From positions 372,001 through 436,000 of the forward strand of contig CANLDN010000001.1 of NCBI GenBank assembly GCA_947489445.1: 64,000 nt of DNA, written 5' to 3'. Below, piece after piece: positions 22,701-31,224 of this stretch. Below the pieces are notes generated by a model. That model worked only from the letters and a program-made list of their open reading frames with translations, was not told the DNA's origin and ran no database searches. The stretch is from an uncultured Paracoccaceae bacterium (GTDB lineage Bacteria; Pseudomonadota; Alphaproteobacteria; Rhodobacterales; Rhodobacteraceae). Each line of letters starts with the position of its first letter. Within the stretch, counting starts at the first letter, position 1. The position numbers and the translations under genes were made by a program.

Positions 22701-22767
22701 TACAACTGACGTGGCGCCGCCCCAAATAGTGCAATGGACGTGGCCGCCCCTGCACCTGTTTGAGATT

Positions 22768-23808
22768 TCATTCGCCCAGCAATTCCACAAGGCGGGTTTT
22801 GTTCTGAACGAAGTACTGCATTGACTTCATCACCGTTTCTTCCAATCCGAACTGGGGCTGCCAGCCAATTGACGTCAGCTTGGATATATCAGGCATGCGC
22901 CGGTCGCAGTCTTCGTACCCTTTGCCATAAAAATCACTGGACGCCACCGATTTGATCACGGGCCGCGCGGATGGATCAAAGTGCTTTACATATGTATCAG
23001 CCATGAGTTGGGCGAAATCGGCAATGGTGGCTTCGTTCCTGGGATTGCCAACATTGACAATTTGGCGGTTCATTTCGTTGGGATGGGCGACAATCGCCTC
23101 AAGCGCGCTGATCGCATCGTCGATGTACGTAAAACAACGTCGGCTTTGGCCACCATCGACCAACTGTAACGGCCGGTCATACACCAGTGATGACATGAAG
23201 TTGGCAAAGACGCGTGGGTTATCGGAACGATCCCAGTTCTTGGCGAATTTATCCATCAATGGGCCCACAAAATTGAACGGGCGCACCAATGTGTAGTTTA
23301 ACCCCTGTTCGACCCCATATGCGAAAATCATGCGATCAAGCAGCTGCTTGGCACAAGAATAAATCCAGCGCTGGTTCTCGATCGGCCCGAGGATCAGGTC
23401 TGTTTCATTCTCTTTGAAGGAAGCGTCAGACCCCCCGGTCTTGCCATACACCTCGGACGTCGAGAAATGGATGAGGCGTTTGTTATGCCGCACACAGGAT
23501 TGAATAACATTCAGACAGTCAAAAAAGTTCAGTTTGACCACATCAAGTGGCTTGGACATGAACATGGCAGGATGCACAAAAGCGGCCAAGTCAAACACAA
23601 GATCTGCATTGCGTACCAATTCATCGACCCTGTCGGTGTCTTTTGAGATGTCCACTTTTTCATACGCAAATGGTGCATTTTCAAAGCGAAGCCGCAGTTT
23701 TGCATCCTCGACATCACACAGCTGCACCTCATGTGCGCCGCTTTCGCTTAGCCGCAAGGCCAAGTTGCTACCGATGAAGCCAGACGCCCCGAATAGGCAG
23801 ATTTTCAT
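22768..23808 (-). CDS. NAD-dependent sugar epimerase/decarboxylase, ArnA dehydrogenase-like
   Basis: 346-residue extended SDR. N-terminal G-A-S-G-F-I-G-S-N-L NAD motif; active-site S-T-S-E-V-Y-G; catalytic Y-S-C-A-K in R-W-I-Y-S-C-A-K-Q-L-L-D-R; R-P-F-N-F-V-G-P; D-G-G-Q-S-R-R-C-F-T-Y-I-D-D; and the late G-Y-E-D-C-D-R-R-M-P-D-I block. Except for details, these track the C-terminal UDP-glucuronate decarboxylase domain of ArnA, including its late catalytic arginine. The ArnA formyltransferase domain is missing, so this enzyme probably makes a UDP-4-keto-pentose, UDP-xylose or a similar sugar for the cell surface. Its ATG overlaps the stop of the GT61 gene, consistent with joint work on one glycan. 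Confidence 0.88.
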   Translation of the reverse strand: MKICLFGASGFIGSNLALRLSESGAHEVQLCDVEDAKLRLRFENAPFAYEKVDISKDTDRVDELVRNADLVFDLAAFVHPAMFMSKPLDVVKLNFFDCLNVIQSCVRHNKRLIHFSTSEVYGKTGGSDASFKENETDLILGPIENQRWIYSCAKQLLDRMIFAYGVEQGLNYTLVRPFNFVGPLMDKFAKNWDRSDNPRVFANFMSSLVYDRPLQLVDGGQSRRCFTYIDDAISALEAIVAHPNEMNRQIVNVGNPRNEATIADFAQLMADTYVKHFDPSARPVIKSVASSDFYGKGYEDCDRRMPDISKLTSIGWQPQFGLEETVMKSMQYFVQNKTRLVELLGE

Positions 23809-24938
23809 GCATATTTCCTTATGTTTTGGTTAGCTTGTTTCAAAATATTTTTCATCACATCGGGTGTGAGTTCGGATTGGACATGTTTGCCTTGCTCAGT
23901 TGATGGCAAAACATGTGCGCGGTAATCAAAGCCGTAAATCTTCGATAATGACTGAAAGGTTGTCGACGGAAATCTGCTGGCCATCAGCGCATCGATCCTC
24001 AAATCGCCCGCGCCGCGATGAACAATATTTGTAAGCGCTGACCCGTTTTCGGCAACGATATGAGAGGCCCGTGCAAACACCCACTTTTGCTGCGGCATGG
24101 TCAGCAGGGCTGGATCGAGAACGGAAAACCCCTGCGCTTCCAACGCCTGGACCAGATCCTGCATGCCGGCACATGACCTGCTCAATAACGTTGCCTTGTC
24201 GCGGATCAGCACCAGACGGTCACTGAAATCCTTGTCGGGCCTTTCTTCCTCAAAACAAGAAGCGACCCGGTCAAGAAGCCGTCTGCAGAAGTGTTGTGGC
24301 TGCAACATGTAGAGCGATTTGCAAACCAGTGTCTCATCCGGCTTGAGGCGGACGATTTGTCGGTCGCAAAGCAGGTCACTTTTCAAAAAGAGCTTTGCGT
24401 GCGGCAGATCAGCCCAACTGTCATCAACAACAATGGGTACGTCTTTGCTGATCCCCAACTCATCAGCCAGCACCACTTGCGTCATTAGGTCGTGATAAGT
24501 GTGGAAATAGAAATCCTGATGTGTGTGGGTCAGCCACAATACTTGGTCAAGAACAACACGGTTGCCGAAATAGCTGCGGAAAACCGCAAGTCCTTTCTGG
24601 TAGGTATTGTGGTGGCGTGTTTCGTGTTTCTTACGTGTTGACGGCGCGAAAAAATCGCCGCCGACAAACAAATGCTTGCGCCGCGCATTTATCGAAATCC
24701 GGCCCTTCACGTGATATGCCCGCTCCCATAGCGGCAACGCGAATCTTTGTGCTACGACTTTGTCCAACGCCATCATGTTCGAAGTTGGGTTTGGCGTTGC
24801 GCACGTCTCTAATGGCGGACCAAGCCTTTCATGAAACACGAAGCTCTGTTCGCGCTGTTTACTTACGGCGTGGTGCGGCGTCTTGCGCGGCTTTACCGCA
24901 GTTTTGGGGTGTTCTCCAAATAGCTCATAATGGTCCAT
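23805..24938 (-). CDS. Glycosyltransferase family 61 protein (DUF563)
   Basis: About 377 residues. Central block F-H-T-Y-H-D-L-M-T-Q near residue 145, R-L-V-L-I-R-D-K-A-T region, then V-F-A-R-A-S-H-I-V-A-E-N-G-S-A-L-T-N-I-V, the signature of GT61/DUF563 enzymes that transfer pentose or other residues. No signal peptide or membrane segment, so cytosolic. The start is uncertain: the frame is open 23 codons further to a TTG, and internal ATGs exist; the ATG of M-D-H-Y-E-L-F-G is used. Coupled by ATGA to the ArnA-like sugar enzyme, which may supply its donor. A polysaccharide or glycolipid acceptor is likely, not known. Confidence 0.75.
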   Translation of the reverse strand: MDHYELFGEHPKTAVKPRKTPHHAVSKQREQSFVFHERLGPPLETCATPNPTSNMMALDKVVAQRFALPLWERAYHVKGRISINARRKHLFVGGDFFAPSTRKKHETRHHNTYQKGLAVFRSYFGNRVVLDQVLWLTHTHQDFYFHTYHDLMTQVVLADELGISKDVPIVVDDSWADLPHAKLFLKSDLLCDRQIVRLKPDETLVCKSLYMLQPQHFCRRLLDRVASCFEEERPDKDFSDRLVLIRDKATLLSRSCAGMQDLVQALEAQGFSVLDPALLTMPQQKWVFARASHIVAENGSALTNIVHRGAGDLRIDALMASRFPSTTFQSLSKIYGFDYRAHVLPSTEQGKHVQSELTPDVMKNILKQANQNIRKYA

Positions 24939-25298
24939 ACCACATACGGACGCACTAAGCGTATTTTTGGCGTTACTCTCGCAGTTGGGATGTAGGTCAG
25001 AAATCAATTGTCGGCGACTTGTCAGATGAATTTTAGAAATAATATCAGGCCTGTTTAGCTTCTGGCGCTGTTAAGGATTCGTTAATAATCTGTCTACAGC
25101 GGGCGTCAAAAAAACTAACAATACAACGCATATTACAACGAAAGCGGGCGTTGTGGCCGACTGCCCTCAACCCTGGAGTTGTATTCGGGTATGGTGAACT
25201 ACCGCATTACCCTGCATCCGCTTGAAAGTCAGGCTGAGTTGACGCCCTGGGCTGGGACATCCACAGTGAAGCCGACACATTTGACTGGGAGAACGATT
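24939..25298. other. 360-base divergent intergenic region
   Basis: Lies between the glycosyltransferase and the ABC transporter. The left 70 bases may still encode the N-terminus of the glycosyltransferase. The middle is AT-rich with the TTAA-N7-TTAA site listed separately. In-frame codons upstream of the binding-protein start have no ribosome site, and nothing else is seen. Confidence 0.5.
25071..25085. promoter_or_regulatory. CtrA-like site TTAA-N7-TTAA
   Basis: TTAA (25071-25074), seven bases, TTAA (25082-25085), with a G before the right half, fits the alphaproteobacterial CtrA consensus. It lies in the AT-rich middle of the divergent region, about 215 bases before the binding-protein gene. 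A chance match is possible; CtrA in Rhodobacteraceae controls motility and gene transfer agents. Confidence 0.35.
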
Positions 25299-26882
25299 AT
25301 GTCGAAGTCATCCTATTGGCTGCGGTCCACGGCAACCGCAGCTGTAATTGTCATGACTGGCACCATGGCTATGTCTGAAACATTTCGCTGGGCGGTCACA
25401 ACGGACCCCCAGACCATGGACCCGCATGCTGTGAATGCGGCCCCGGTTTTGTCGTTTCTCAACAATGTGTATGAGGGACTGGTCCGCCGCGGCAAGGACA
25501 TGTCGATTGAACCATCTTTGGCCACATCATGGGCCCCATTACAGGGCGAAAATGGCTGGCGTTTCACCTTGCGTGACAATGTAACGTTCCACGATGGTGC
25601 GGCTTTCACATCGCAGGATGTTCTGTTTTCCTATCAGCGTGCCGCAGATGAAGCATCCGACGTCCGGTCGTGGTTTGCGCCGGTCACGGATGTCCGAATT
25701 GTGGATGACTTTACAATCGACTTCGTAACGAACGCACCGAACCCGCTTTTCCCTGACAGCATCGCCAACTTTATGATTCTGGATAGCGGCTGGGCAGAAG
25801 CCAACGATGCCGCCCTGCCCGCGCGTGACGCTGAAAATTTTGCGACCCGCAATACGAATGGTACAGGCCCGTACACGCTGTCCAGCCGAGACCCGGGGAT
25901 TGAGACCCGTTTGGTGCCTTATGCAGAGTGGTGGGATACTGATCGCGGCAATGTGACCGAGGCCATTTTGACACCGATTGGAAACGCCGCGACCGGCCTG
26001 GCCGCCTTGCTATCGGGACAGATTGATTTCATTGAGCCGGTTCCATTGCAGGATGTTACACAGGTCGAAGGCCGCGACGGTTTCAAGGTCATCGAAGGCG
26101 AAGAAACCCGCGTGATCATGTTTGGCTTTGGCCATGAACATGACACGTTGCTTTATTCGTCTGATGTCACGGATGCCAATCCATTTACCGACCCGCGCGT
26201 GCGCTTGGCCGCCGCCCATGCCATCAATATTGACGCAATTGACCGCGTCGTTATGCGCGGCAAGATCGATGCGGCCAGCCAGTTGGTGCCTGCGGGAATT
26301 TCCGGGTATTCGGAGGCGAATGCAGACCGTCCTGCCTATGATCCTGATCGTGCAAAAGAACTGTTGGCCGAAGCCGGCTATTCGGACGGATTTTCCTTTG
26401 GTCTGAAGTGCACCAATGATCGGTATATCAATGATGAGGCGCTGTGCCGTGCGGCGGCATCGATGTTTGCAGCCGTCGGTATGAACGCAGAGCTGACGAC
26501 CGTGCCCGTGCGGAACTATTGGGAGCAGCTGCGCGCGGACGATTTTGACATGTATCTATTGGGCTGGTCGCCGGGCACATTCGATCACGAACATCCCATC
26601 CGTTTCCTGATGCATAGCCAGGATGACGAAAAACGTCTGGGGTCATGGAATTTTGGCAACTATTCAAACGCCCGTGTGGATGCGTTGTTGCCGATGATCC
26701 AGCAAGAGCTCGACCCTGCCAAGCGTCAGGAATTAATTGATGAAGTCGTGGCAATCACGCAGGAAGAAGTTGCTTACATCCCCCTTTATGTGCAGCCGCT
26801 GATCTGGGCGATGCAGGACAATGTCGATGTCACGCAGCGTGCCGACAACTTCTTCATGTTGCGCTGGGTGACGGTGAACTAA
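25299..26882 (+). CDS. Peptide-type ABC transporter, substrate-binding protein
   Basis: 527 residues. Signal peptide (S-K-S-S-Y-W-L-R then hydrophobic to M-A-M-S), mature start near E-T-F-R-W-A-V. Family 5 solute-binding pattern: T-D-P-Q-T-M-D-P-H-A, N-N-V-Y-E-G-L-V, P-S-L-A-T-S-W and W-R-F-T-L-R-D-N-V-T-F-H-D-G-A-A-F-T-S-Q-D-V. These proteins bind di/oligopeptides, and sometimes nickel or opines, in the periplasm. The ATG has GGGAGAACG before it; the frame is open 40 codons upstream without a ribosome site. First gene of a four-gene dpp/opp-type operon, 12 bases before the first permease. Confidence 0.9.
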   Translation: MSKSSYWLRSTATAAVIVMTGTMAMSETFRWAVTTDPQTMDPHAVNAAPVLSFLNNVYEGLVRRGKDMSIEPSLATSWAPLQGENGWRFTLRDNVTFHDGAAFTSQDVLFSYQRAADEASDVRSWFAPVTDVRIVDDFTIDFVTNAPNPLFPDSIANFMILDSGWAEANDAALPARDAENFATRNTNGTGPYTLSSRDPGIETRLVPYAEWWDTDRGNVTEAILTPIGNAATGLAALLSGQIDFIEPVPLQDVTQVEGRDGFKVIEGEETRVIMFGFGHEHDTLLYSSDVTDANPFTDPRVRLAAAHAINIDAIDRVVMRGKIDAASQLVPAGISGYSEANADRPAYDPDRAKELLAEAGYSDGFSFGLKCTNDRYINDEALCRAAASMFAAVGMNAELTTVPVRNYWEQLRADDFDMYLLGWSPGTFDHEHPIRFLMHSQDDEKRLGSWNFGNYSNARVDALLPMIQQELDPAKRQELIDEVVAITQEEVAYIPLYVQPLIWAMQDNVDVTQRADNFFMLRWVTVN

Positions 26883-26894
26883 GCAAACAAGGCG

Positions 26895-27869
26895 ATGGTT
26901 TATTTCATCCTCAAACGGCTGGTCCAGTCGGTTTTCGTGATGCTGGCCGTCGCCCTTTTGGCGTTTTCGCTGTTTCGTTTTGTCGGTGATCCCGTCAGCC
27001 AGATGACGGGGGTTGAAACCAGTGTTCAGGATCGCGAGCGCTTGCGCGAAGAACTGGGTTTGAACGACCCCTTCGTTTTGCAGTTTGGCCGCTTTGCGGG
27101 CGATATGCTTCGCGGTGATTTCGGCTTTTCCTATCGTACCCGCCAGCCTGTGGGTGAAATGATTACTGACCGGATACCTGCGACGCTGGAGCTTGGCACG
27201 GTCGCCTTGCTCATTTCGCTGTTGGTCGGCATTCCGGCTGGCGTCTACACCGCGCTCAGGCCCCGTGGCTTCATGACGCAGACGATTTTGTTGACCACGC
27301 TTATTGGTGTGTCGATCCCGACTTTTGTCATCGGCATCATGTTGATGTTCCTGTTTGGCGTTCACTTGGGTTGGTTGCCGATTTTCGGTCGCAGCGGCAC
27401 CGTCGAGATCGGCAGCTGGACATCATCCCTTTTCACCTTGGAGGGCTGGCGCGCCCTGATCCTGCCCGCGTTGACGCTGGGGGTGTACCAGTTGACGCTG
27501 ACCATGCGCCTTGTTCGGGCCGAGATGATGGAGGTGTTGCGGTCCGACTATATTCGATTTGCGACTGCCCGCGGTATCCCCTACCGCCGCCTGCATTTTC
27601 GTCATGCTTTGGCCAATACGATGATCCCCGTTATCACGATTATAGGATTACAATTCGGCGGAGTTATCGCCTTTTCCATTGTTACCGAAAGTGTATTTCA
27701 GTGGCCCGGCATGGGCCTGCTTTTTCTTGATAGCATTCGCTTTGTCGACATCCCTGTAATGGGTGTTTATCTGGTGGTCATTGCTTTCTTCTTTGTGCTC
27801 GTGAACCTGTTGGTCGATATGTTATATATCGCCATTGATCCGCGCTTGCGCGTCAAAGAGGCCGCCTGA
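26895..27869 (+). CDS. Peptide-type ABC transporter permease (DppB/OppB family)
   Basis: 324 residues with six predicted membrane helices. The first helix starts Y-F-I-L-K-R-L-V-Q-S-V-F-V, as in DppB. The large periplasmic loop after it holds L-R-E-E-L-G-L-N-D-P-F-V-L-Q-F-G-R-F. The EAA coupling loop is seen as Y-I-R-F-A-T-A-R-G-I-P-Y-R-R-L-H-F-R-H-A-L. Inner membrane, paired with the next gene as the channel. The next gene starts on the last base of its stop codon. Confidence 0.93.
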   Translation: MVYFILKRLVQSVFVMLAVALLAFSLFRFVGDPVSQMTGVETSVQDRERLREELGLNDPFVLQFGRFAGDMLRGDFGFSYRTRQPVGEMITDRIPATLELGTVALLISLLVGIPAGVYTALRPRGFMTQTILLTTLIGVSIPTFVIGIMLMFLFGVHLGWLPIFGRSGTVEIGSWTSSLFTLEGWRALILPALTLGVYQLTLTMRLVRAEMMEVLRSDYIRFATARGIPYRRLHFRHALANTMIPVITIIGLQFGGVIAFSIVTESVFQWPGMGLLFLDSIRFVDIPVMGVYLVVIAFFFVLVNLLVDMLYIAIDPRLRVKEAA

Positions 27870-28774
27870 TGCTGGGTCGTTTATGGGATACCGACGGGTT
27901 TTGGGCGTTCCGCCATTCACCGGCGGCCATCCTTGCTGCTGTTGTTGCGATCCTGATCTTTGGTGGCGCGCTTCTTGCCCCGTGGATTGCCCAATCGAAC
28001 CCTTATGATTTGGCCACATTTACGTTGATGGATGGCTTGCTTCCACCGGTTTGGGAAGACGGGGCGGATCCACGGTTTTTGCTGGGGACCGATGATCAGG
28101 GCCGCGATATGGTGTCGGCCATTCTTTATGGTGCCCGCCTTTCGCTACTGATCGGGCTGATGGCGATGCTAATCGCTACGGTGCTGGGTGTCGGTTTGGG
28201 GCTGGCGGCAGGTTATTACGGCGGACGCCTTGACGCGATTGTCATGCGCATTGCCGATGTTCAGCTTGCCCTGCCCGCCATTCTAACGGCCCTGCTGATT
28301 GATGGAATTGCGCGAGGCATTCTGCCGACATCCGCACACGAAAACCTGCGTGTTGTTGTGCTGACCATCGCGATTGCCCTGTCTCTTTGGGTCAACTTTG
28401 CACGAACGGCCCGTGCGTCCACCTTTGTGGAGCGCAACAAGGAATATGTTCAGGCGGCGATCATAATGGGCCAACATCCCTTGCGTGTGATGTTCTGGCA
28501 TATTCTTCCCAACATCCTTGGGCCCCTTCTTGTGATTATGACTGTCGATCTCGCCTCGGCCATCCTGCTTGAAGCGACACTTTCATTTCTTGGCATTGGT
28601 CTGCCCGCTGATAGTCCGTCGCTGGGGACGCTCATTCGCATTGGCATGCAATTTCTGCTGTCAGGCGAATGGTGGATTCTTTGGGTGCCAACCTTGTTTT
28701 TGATTGCGCTGGTCGTGTCGATCAACATTCTTGGTGATTTCCTGCGCGATGCCTTTAATCCAAGGTTGCGCTGA
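27869..28774 (+). CDS. Peptide-type ABC transporter permease (DppC/OppC family)
   Basis: 301 residues with six predicted helices. Shows the DppC pattern L-L-G-T-D-D-Q-G-R-D-M-V-S-A-I-L-Y-G-A-R-L-S-L-L-I-G (each listed singly) and an EAA loop with Y-V-Q-A-A-I-I-M-G-Q-H-P-L-R-V-M-F-W-H-I-L-P-N. TGATG overlap with the preceding permease and the following ATPase gene give a tightly coupled operon. Inner membrane channel subunit. Confidence 0.93.
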   Translation: MLGRLWDTDGFWAFRHSPAAILAAVVAILIFGGALLAPWIAQSNPYDLATFTLMDGLLPPVWEDGADPRFLLGTDDQGRDMVSAILYGARLSLLIGLMAMLIATVLGVGLGLAAGYYGGRLDAIVMRIADVQLALPAILTALLIDGIARGILPTSAHENLRVVVLTIAIALSLWVNFARTARASTFVERNKEYVQAAIIMGQHPLRVMFWHILPNILGPLLVIMTVDLASAILLEATLSFLGIGLPADSPSLGTLIRIGMQFLLSGEWWILWVPTLFLIALVVSINILGDFLRDAFNPRLR

Positions 28775-30453
28775 TGCTGGATGTTAAAAACCTGACCGTC
28801 ACCTTTCCATCGCGCAGGGGTGATTTCACAGCCATCCAAGATGTGTCGATCCAGGTAAAACCCGGCGAAATCCATGGGTTGGTTGGCGAAAGCGGTGCGG
28901 GCAAATCAACCATTGGGGCCGCGATCATCGGCCTGTTGCAACCACCCGGATACGTGGCAAGTGGATTGATGACGTTGGGCGACACGGATTTGTGTGCCCT
29001 GACCCCCGAGCAGGCCCATGAGGTGCGCGGCGACCGAATTTCGATGATTTTTCAAGACCCGCAAACCAGCCTCAACCCGTTGATGACGATCGAGGACCAA
29101 CTGATCGAGACCATTCAGGCACATTCGGATGTCAGCACAAGTGCGGCCCGCAAGCGCGCGGTTGATCTGCTGGAGGAGATCGGGATCAAGAATGCAGCGG
29201 ATCGGATCGGCGCCTATCCGCATCAGTTTTCTGGCGGTATGCGGCAACGGGTGGTCATTGCCTTGGCGCTTTGCACGGATCCCGAACTGATCATCGCCGA
29301 TGAACCCACGACGGCGCTGGATGTCGCTGTTCAAAGTCAGGTTCTTGATCTGATCCGTCAGCTGGCTGACGCCCGAGACATCGCGTTTATCCTGATTACC
29401 CATGATATCGGCGTCATCGCGCAGATCACCGACAATGTGACTGTTTTGCGTGGTGGACGGGTGATGGAAACCGGCGCAACCGAACGTGTGCTGGGTGCGC
29501 CTGAACATCCCTATACCAAATCACTGATGGCTGCCGTTCCCCGGCTGGACCGCAAGCTGGATCGGTTTTTGGTGCCCGGCGATGGCGGACCCCCAACCGC
29601 ATCGGACAAGCAGGGTGTCGATGCCGAGGCGTGGCTTTTGGAAGGGGTGCAAGAGGGTGGGCTGGCGCTGGAGGTTGACAGTCTAACCGTGCGCTTTGCC
29701 GGCACCCGGACATCGCTGTTTCGCAAACCCGACCCATATGTTGCCTTGCAAGACGTATCGCTAACAGTCCCCGCCGGCCGTGTTCTGGGTCTGGTCGGTG
29801 AAAGCGGATCGGGCAAATCGACATTGGCCAAGGCAATCTGTGGGCTGGTCAACCCATCAGGAGGCAACATGCGGTTAGGAGATGCCGCGCTGCCCTATGG
29901 CAAGGCGCGCGCGCGCCGCGATCCGTCGCGACGTGTTGTCCAGATGGTGTTCCAGGACCCCTATTCCAGCTTGAATGCCCGTCACCGGATTGGTGACATT
30001 TTGGCAGAACCCCTGGCGCTTTATGGGCTTGAGCCGGACAAGGCGGCCCGTCATGCCTTGGCGATCGGGATGTTGCGTCTGGTCGAGTTGGAACCAGATG
30101 TCATTGACCGCTATCCGCATCAGTTCTCTGGCGGACAACGTCAACGTATTGCGGTAGCGCGCGCATTGCTGGCACGCCCAAGGTTTTTGATTTGTGATGA
30201 GCCAACATCTGCGCTTGACGTGTCGATCCAAGCGCAGATCCTGAACCTGCTCAAAGATCTACAGGCCAAGTTCAATCTGACAATTCTATTTATCAGCCAT
30301 AACCTCGCGGTTGTGCGCCAGATGGCTGATGATGTTGCCGTCTTACAGTCCGGACAGATCGTCGAAGCCGGCCCATCAGAAACGTTTTTCGAGGCGCCAA
30401 AGGCAACCTATTCAAAGTCCTTGTTATCGCTCACGCCAGCGACAAACTTCTAA
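28774..30453 (+). CDS. Peptide-type ABC transporter, fused double ATPase (DppD-DppF type)
   Basis: 559 residues with two ABC domains in one chain. Domain 1 (about 1-265): Walker A G-E-S-G-A-G-K-S-T, Q-loop F-Q-D-P-Q-T-S-L-N-P, signature F-S-G-G-M-R-Q-R, Walker B L-I-I-A-D-E-P-T-T-A-L-D, H-loop T-H-D. Domain 2 (about 295-559): G-E-S-G-S-G-K-S-T, F-Q-D-P-Y-S-S-L-N, F-S-G-G-Q-R-Q-R, L-I-C-D-E-P-T-S-A-L-D, S-H-N. Both appear catalytically intact. E. coli splits these between DppD and DppF. Energises uptake by the two upstream permeases. Confidence 0.95.
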   Translation: MLDVKNLTVTFPSRRGDFTAIQDVSIQVKPGEIHGLVGESGAGKSTIGAAIIGLLQPPGYVASGLMTLGDTDLCALTPEQAHEVRGDRISMIFQDPQTSLNPLMTIEDQLIETIQAHSDVSTSAARKRAVDLLEEIGIKNAADRIGAYPHQFSGGMRQRVVIALALCTDPELIIADEPTTALDVAVQSQVLDLIRQLADARDIAFILITHDIGVIAQITDNVTVLRGGRVMETGATERVLGAPEHPYTKSLMAAVPRLDRKLDRFLVPGDGGPPTASDKQGVDAEAWLLEGVQEGGLALEVDSLTVRFAGTRTSLFRKPDPYVALQDVSLTVPAGRVLGLVGESGSGKSTLAKAICGLVNPSGGNMRLGDAALPYGKARARRDPSRRVVQMVFQDPYSSLNARHRIGDILAEPLALYGLEPDKAARHALAIGMLRLVELEPDVIDRYPHQFSGGQRQRIAVARALLARPRFLICDEPTSALDVSIQAQILNLLKDLQAKFNLTILFISHNLAVVRQMADDVAVLQSGQIVEAGPSETFFEAPKATYSKSLLSLTPATNF

Positions 30454-30569
30454 GGTCTGGCACGCGGAAAAACGCACACTGATCTTTACGTCAAATTAAT
30501 TGAACGAACGGCATAAGTCCGACCACTGCCCGCGCAAGTGTGCTCTGATTCAATGGATAATGTAGATCA

Positions 30570-30854
30570 ATGACAAGTGATAACGCGACATTTGAATTGC
30601 CCCCGGTAATGAAACTTGAGGACTGCCAACAACTCCATAGTTTTCTGGAACAATCGGCTGAACTCCCCATAGTGCTCGACTGCAGCGCCGTCACGCGCTT
30701 GGGTGGATTGGGGGCTCAAATCATTCAAATGGCGCATGCTGCATGGGACGCGAACGACCTTAGGGTCGTCCTTGCCGACCCGACCCCGGAATGTCGTGAA
30801 TCCCTGAACACGCTTGGCCTTAGCGACCTTTTAACTGAAGCAGAGGACGTCTGA
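30570..30854 (+). CDS. STAS-domain protein heading the chemotaxis operon
   Basis: 94 residues resembling a single STAS domain: beta-rich start, P-I-V-L-D-C-S-A-V-T-R-L-G-G-L-G-A-Q-I-I-Q-M, then a C-terminal helix. The serine that kinases usually phosphorylate in anti-sigma-factor antagonists corresponds to G-G in T-R-L-G-G-L-G, so phosphorylation is doubtful. Small STAS proteins often begin che operons of Rhodobacteraceae. Stop and cheY start share a base (TGATG). Role unknown; could hold the kinase array or link it to another signal. Confidence 0.7.
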   Translation: MTSDNATFELPPVMKLEDCQQLHSFLEQSAELPIVLDCSAVTRLGGLGAQIIQMAHAAWDANDLRVVLADPTPECRESLNTLGLSDLLTEAEDV

Positions 30855-31222
30855 TGAGCACACGTATCCTTGCAATTGATGATTCCCGAACGATCCGAAA
30901 TTTGCTGACCATGACATTGGAAAAGGCAGGGTTTGAGGTGACGACGGCCGTCGATGGCGTCGACGGCGTCTCCAAGTTTCAAGAGGATCACGCCGATCTG
31001 GTCATCACCGATGTAAACATGCCCAACAAGGACGGGTTCGGCGTGATTGAGGATATTCGCGGTGGAGACGTGAACCGCGGCGTGCCCGTTCTGGTTTTGA
31101 CGACCGAAAGCGGTGCGGCGCTCAAAGAACGTGCGCGCAAGGCCGGGGCTACTGGTTGGATCGTCAAACCCTTCGATGATGAAGCGCTTGTTTCGGTCAT
31201 CCGCCGATTGACGGGAGCATAA
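30854..31222 (+). CDS. cheY: Chemotaxis response regulator CheY (first)
   Basis: 122-residue stand-alone receiver. Acidic pair D9-D10, phospho-acceptor D53 in I-T-D-V-N-M-P, T83/T84 in L-T-T-E, and K105 in V-K-P-F, all intact. It receives phosphate from CheA and acts on the flagellar switch or as a phosphate sink. It lies directly before cheA, two bases away, and starts on the last base of the STAS gene stop. Confidence 0.93.
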   Translation: MSTRILAIDDSRTIRNLLTMTLEKAGFEVTTAVDGVDGVSKFQEDHADLVITDVNMPNKDGFGVIEDIRGGDVNRGVPVLVLTTESGAALKERARKAGATGWIVKPFDDEALVSVIRRLTGA

Positions 31223-31224
31223 TC

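Noticed and set aside
25179..25298. 40-codon upstream extension of the substrate-binding protein
   Set aside because: The true start has ribosome site and signal peptide; the extension resembles nothing.
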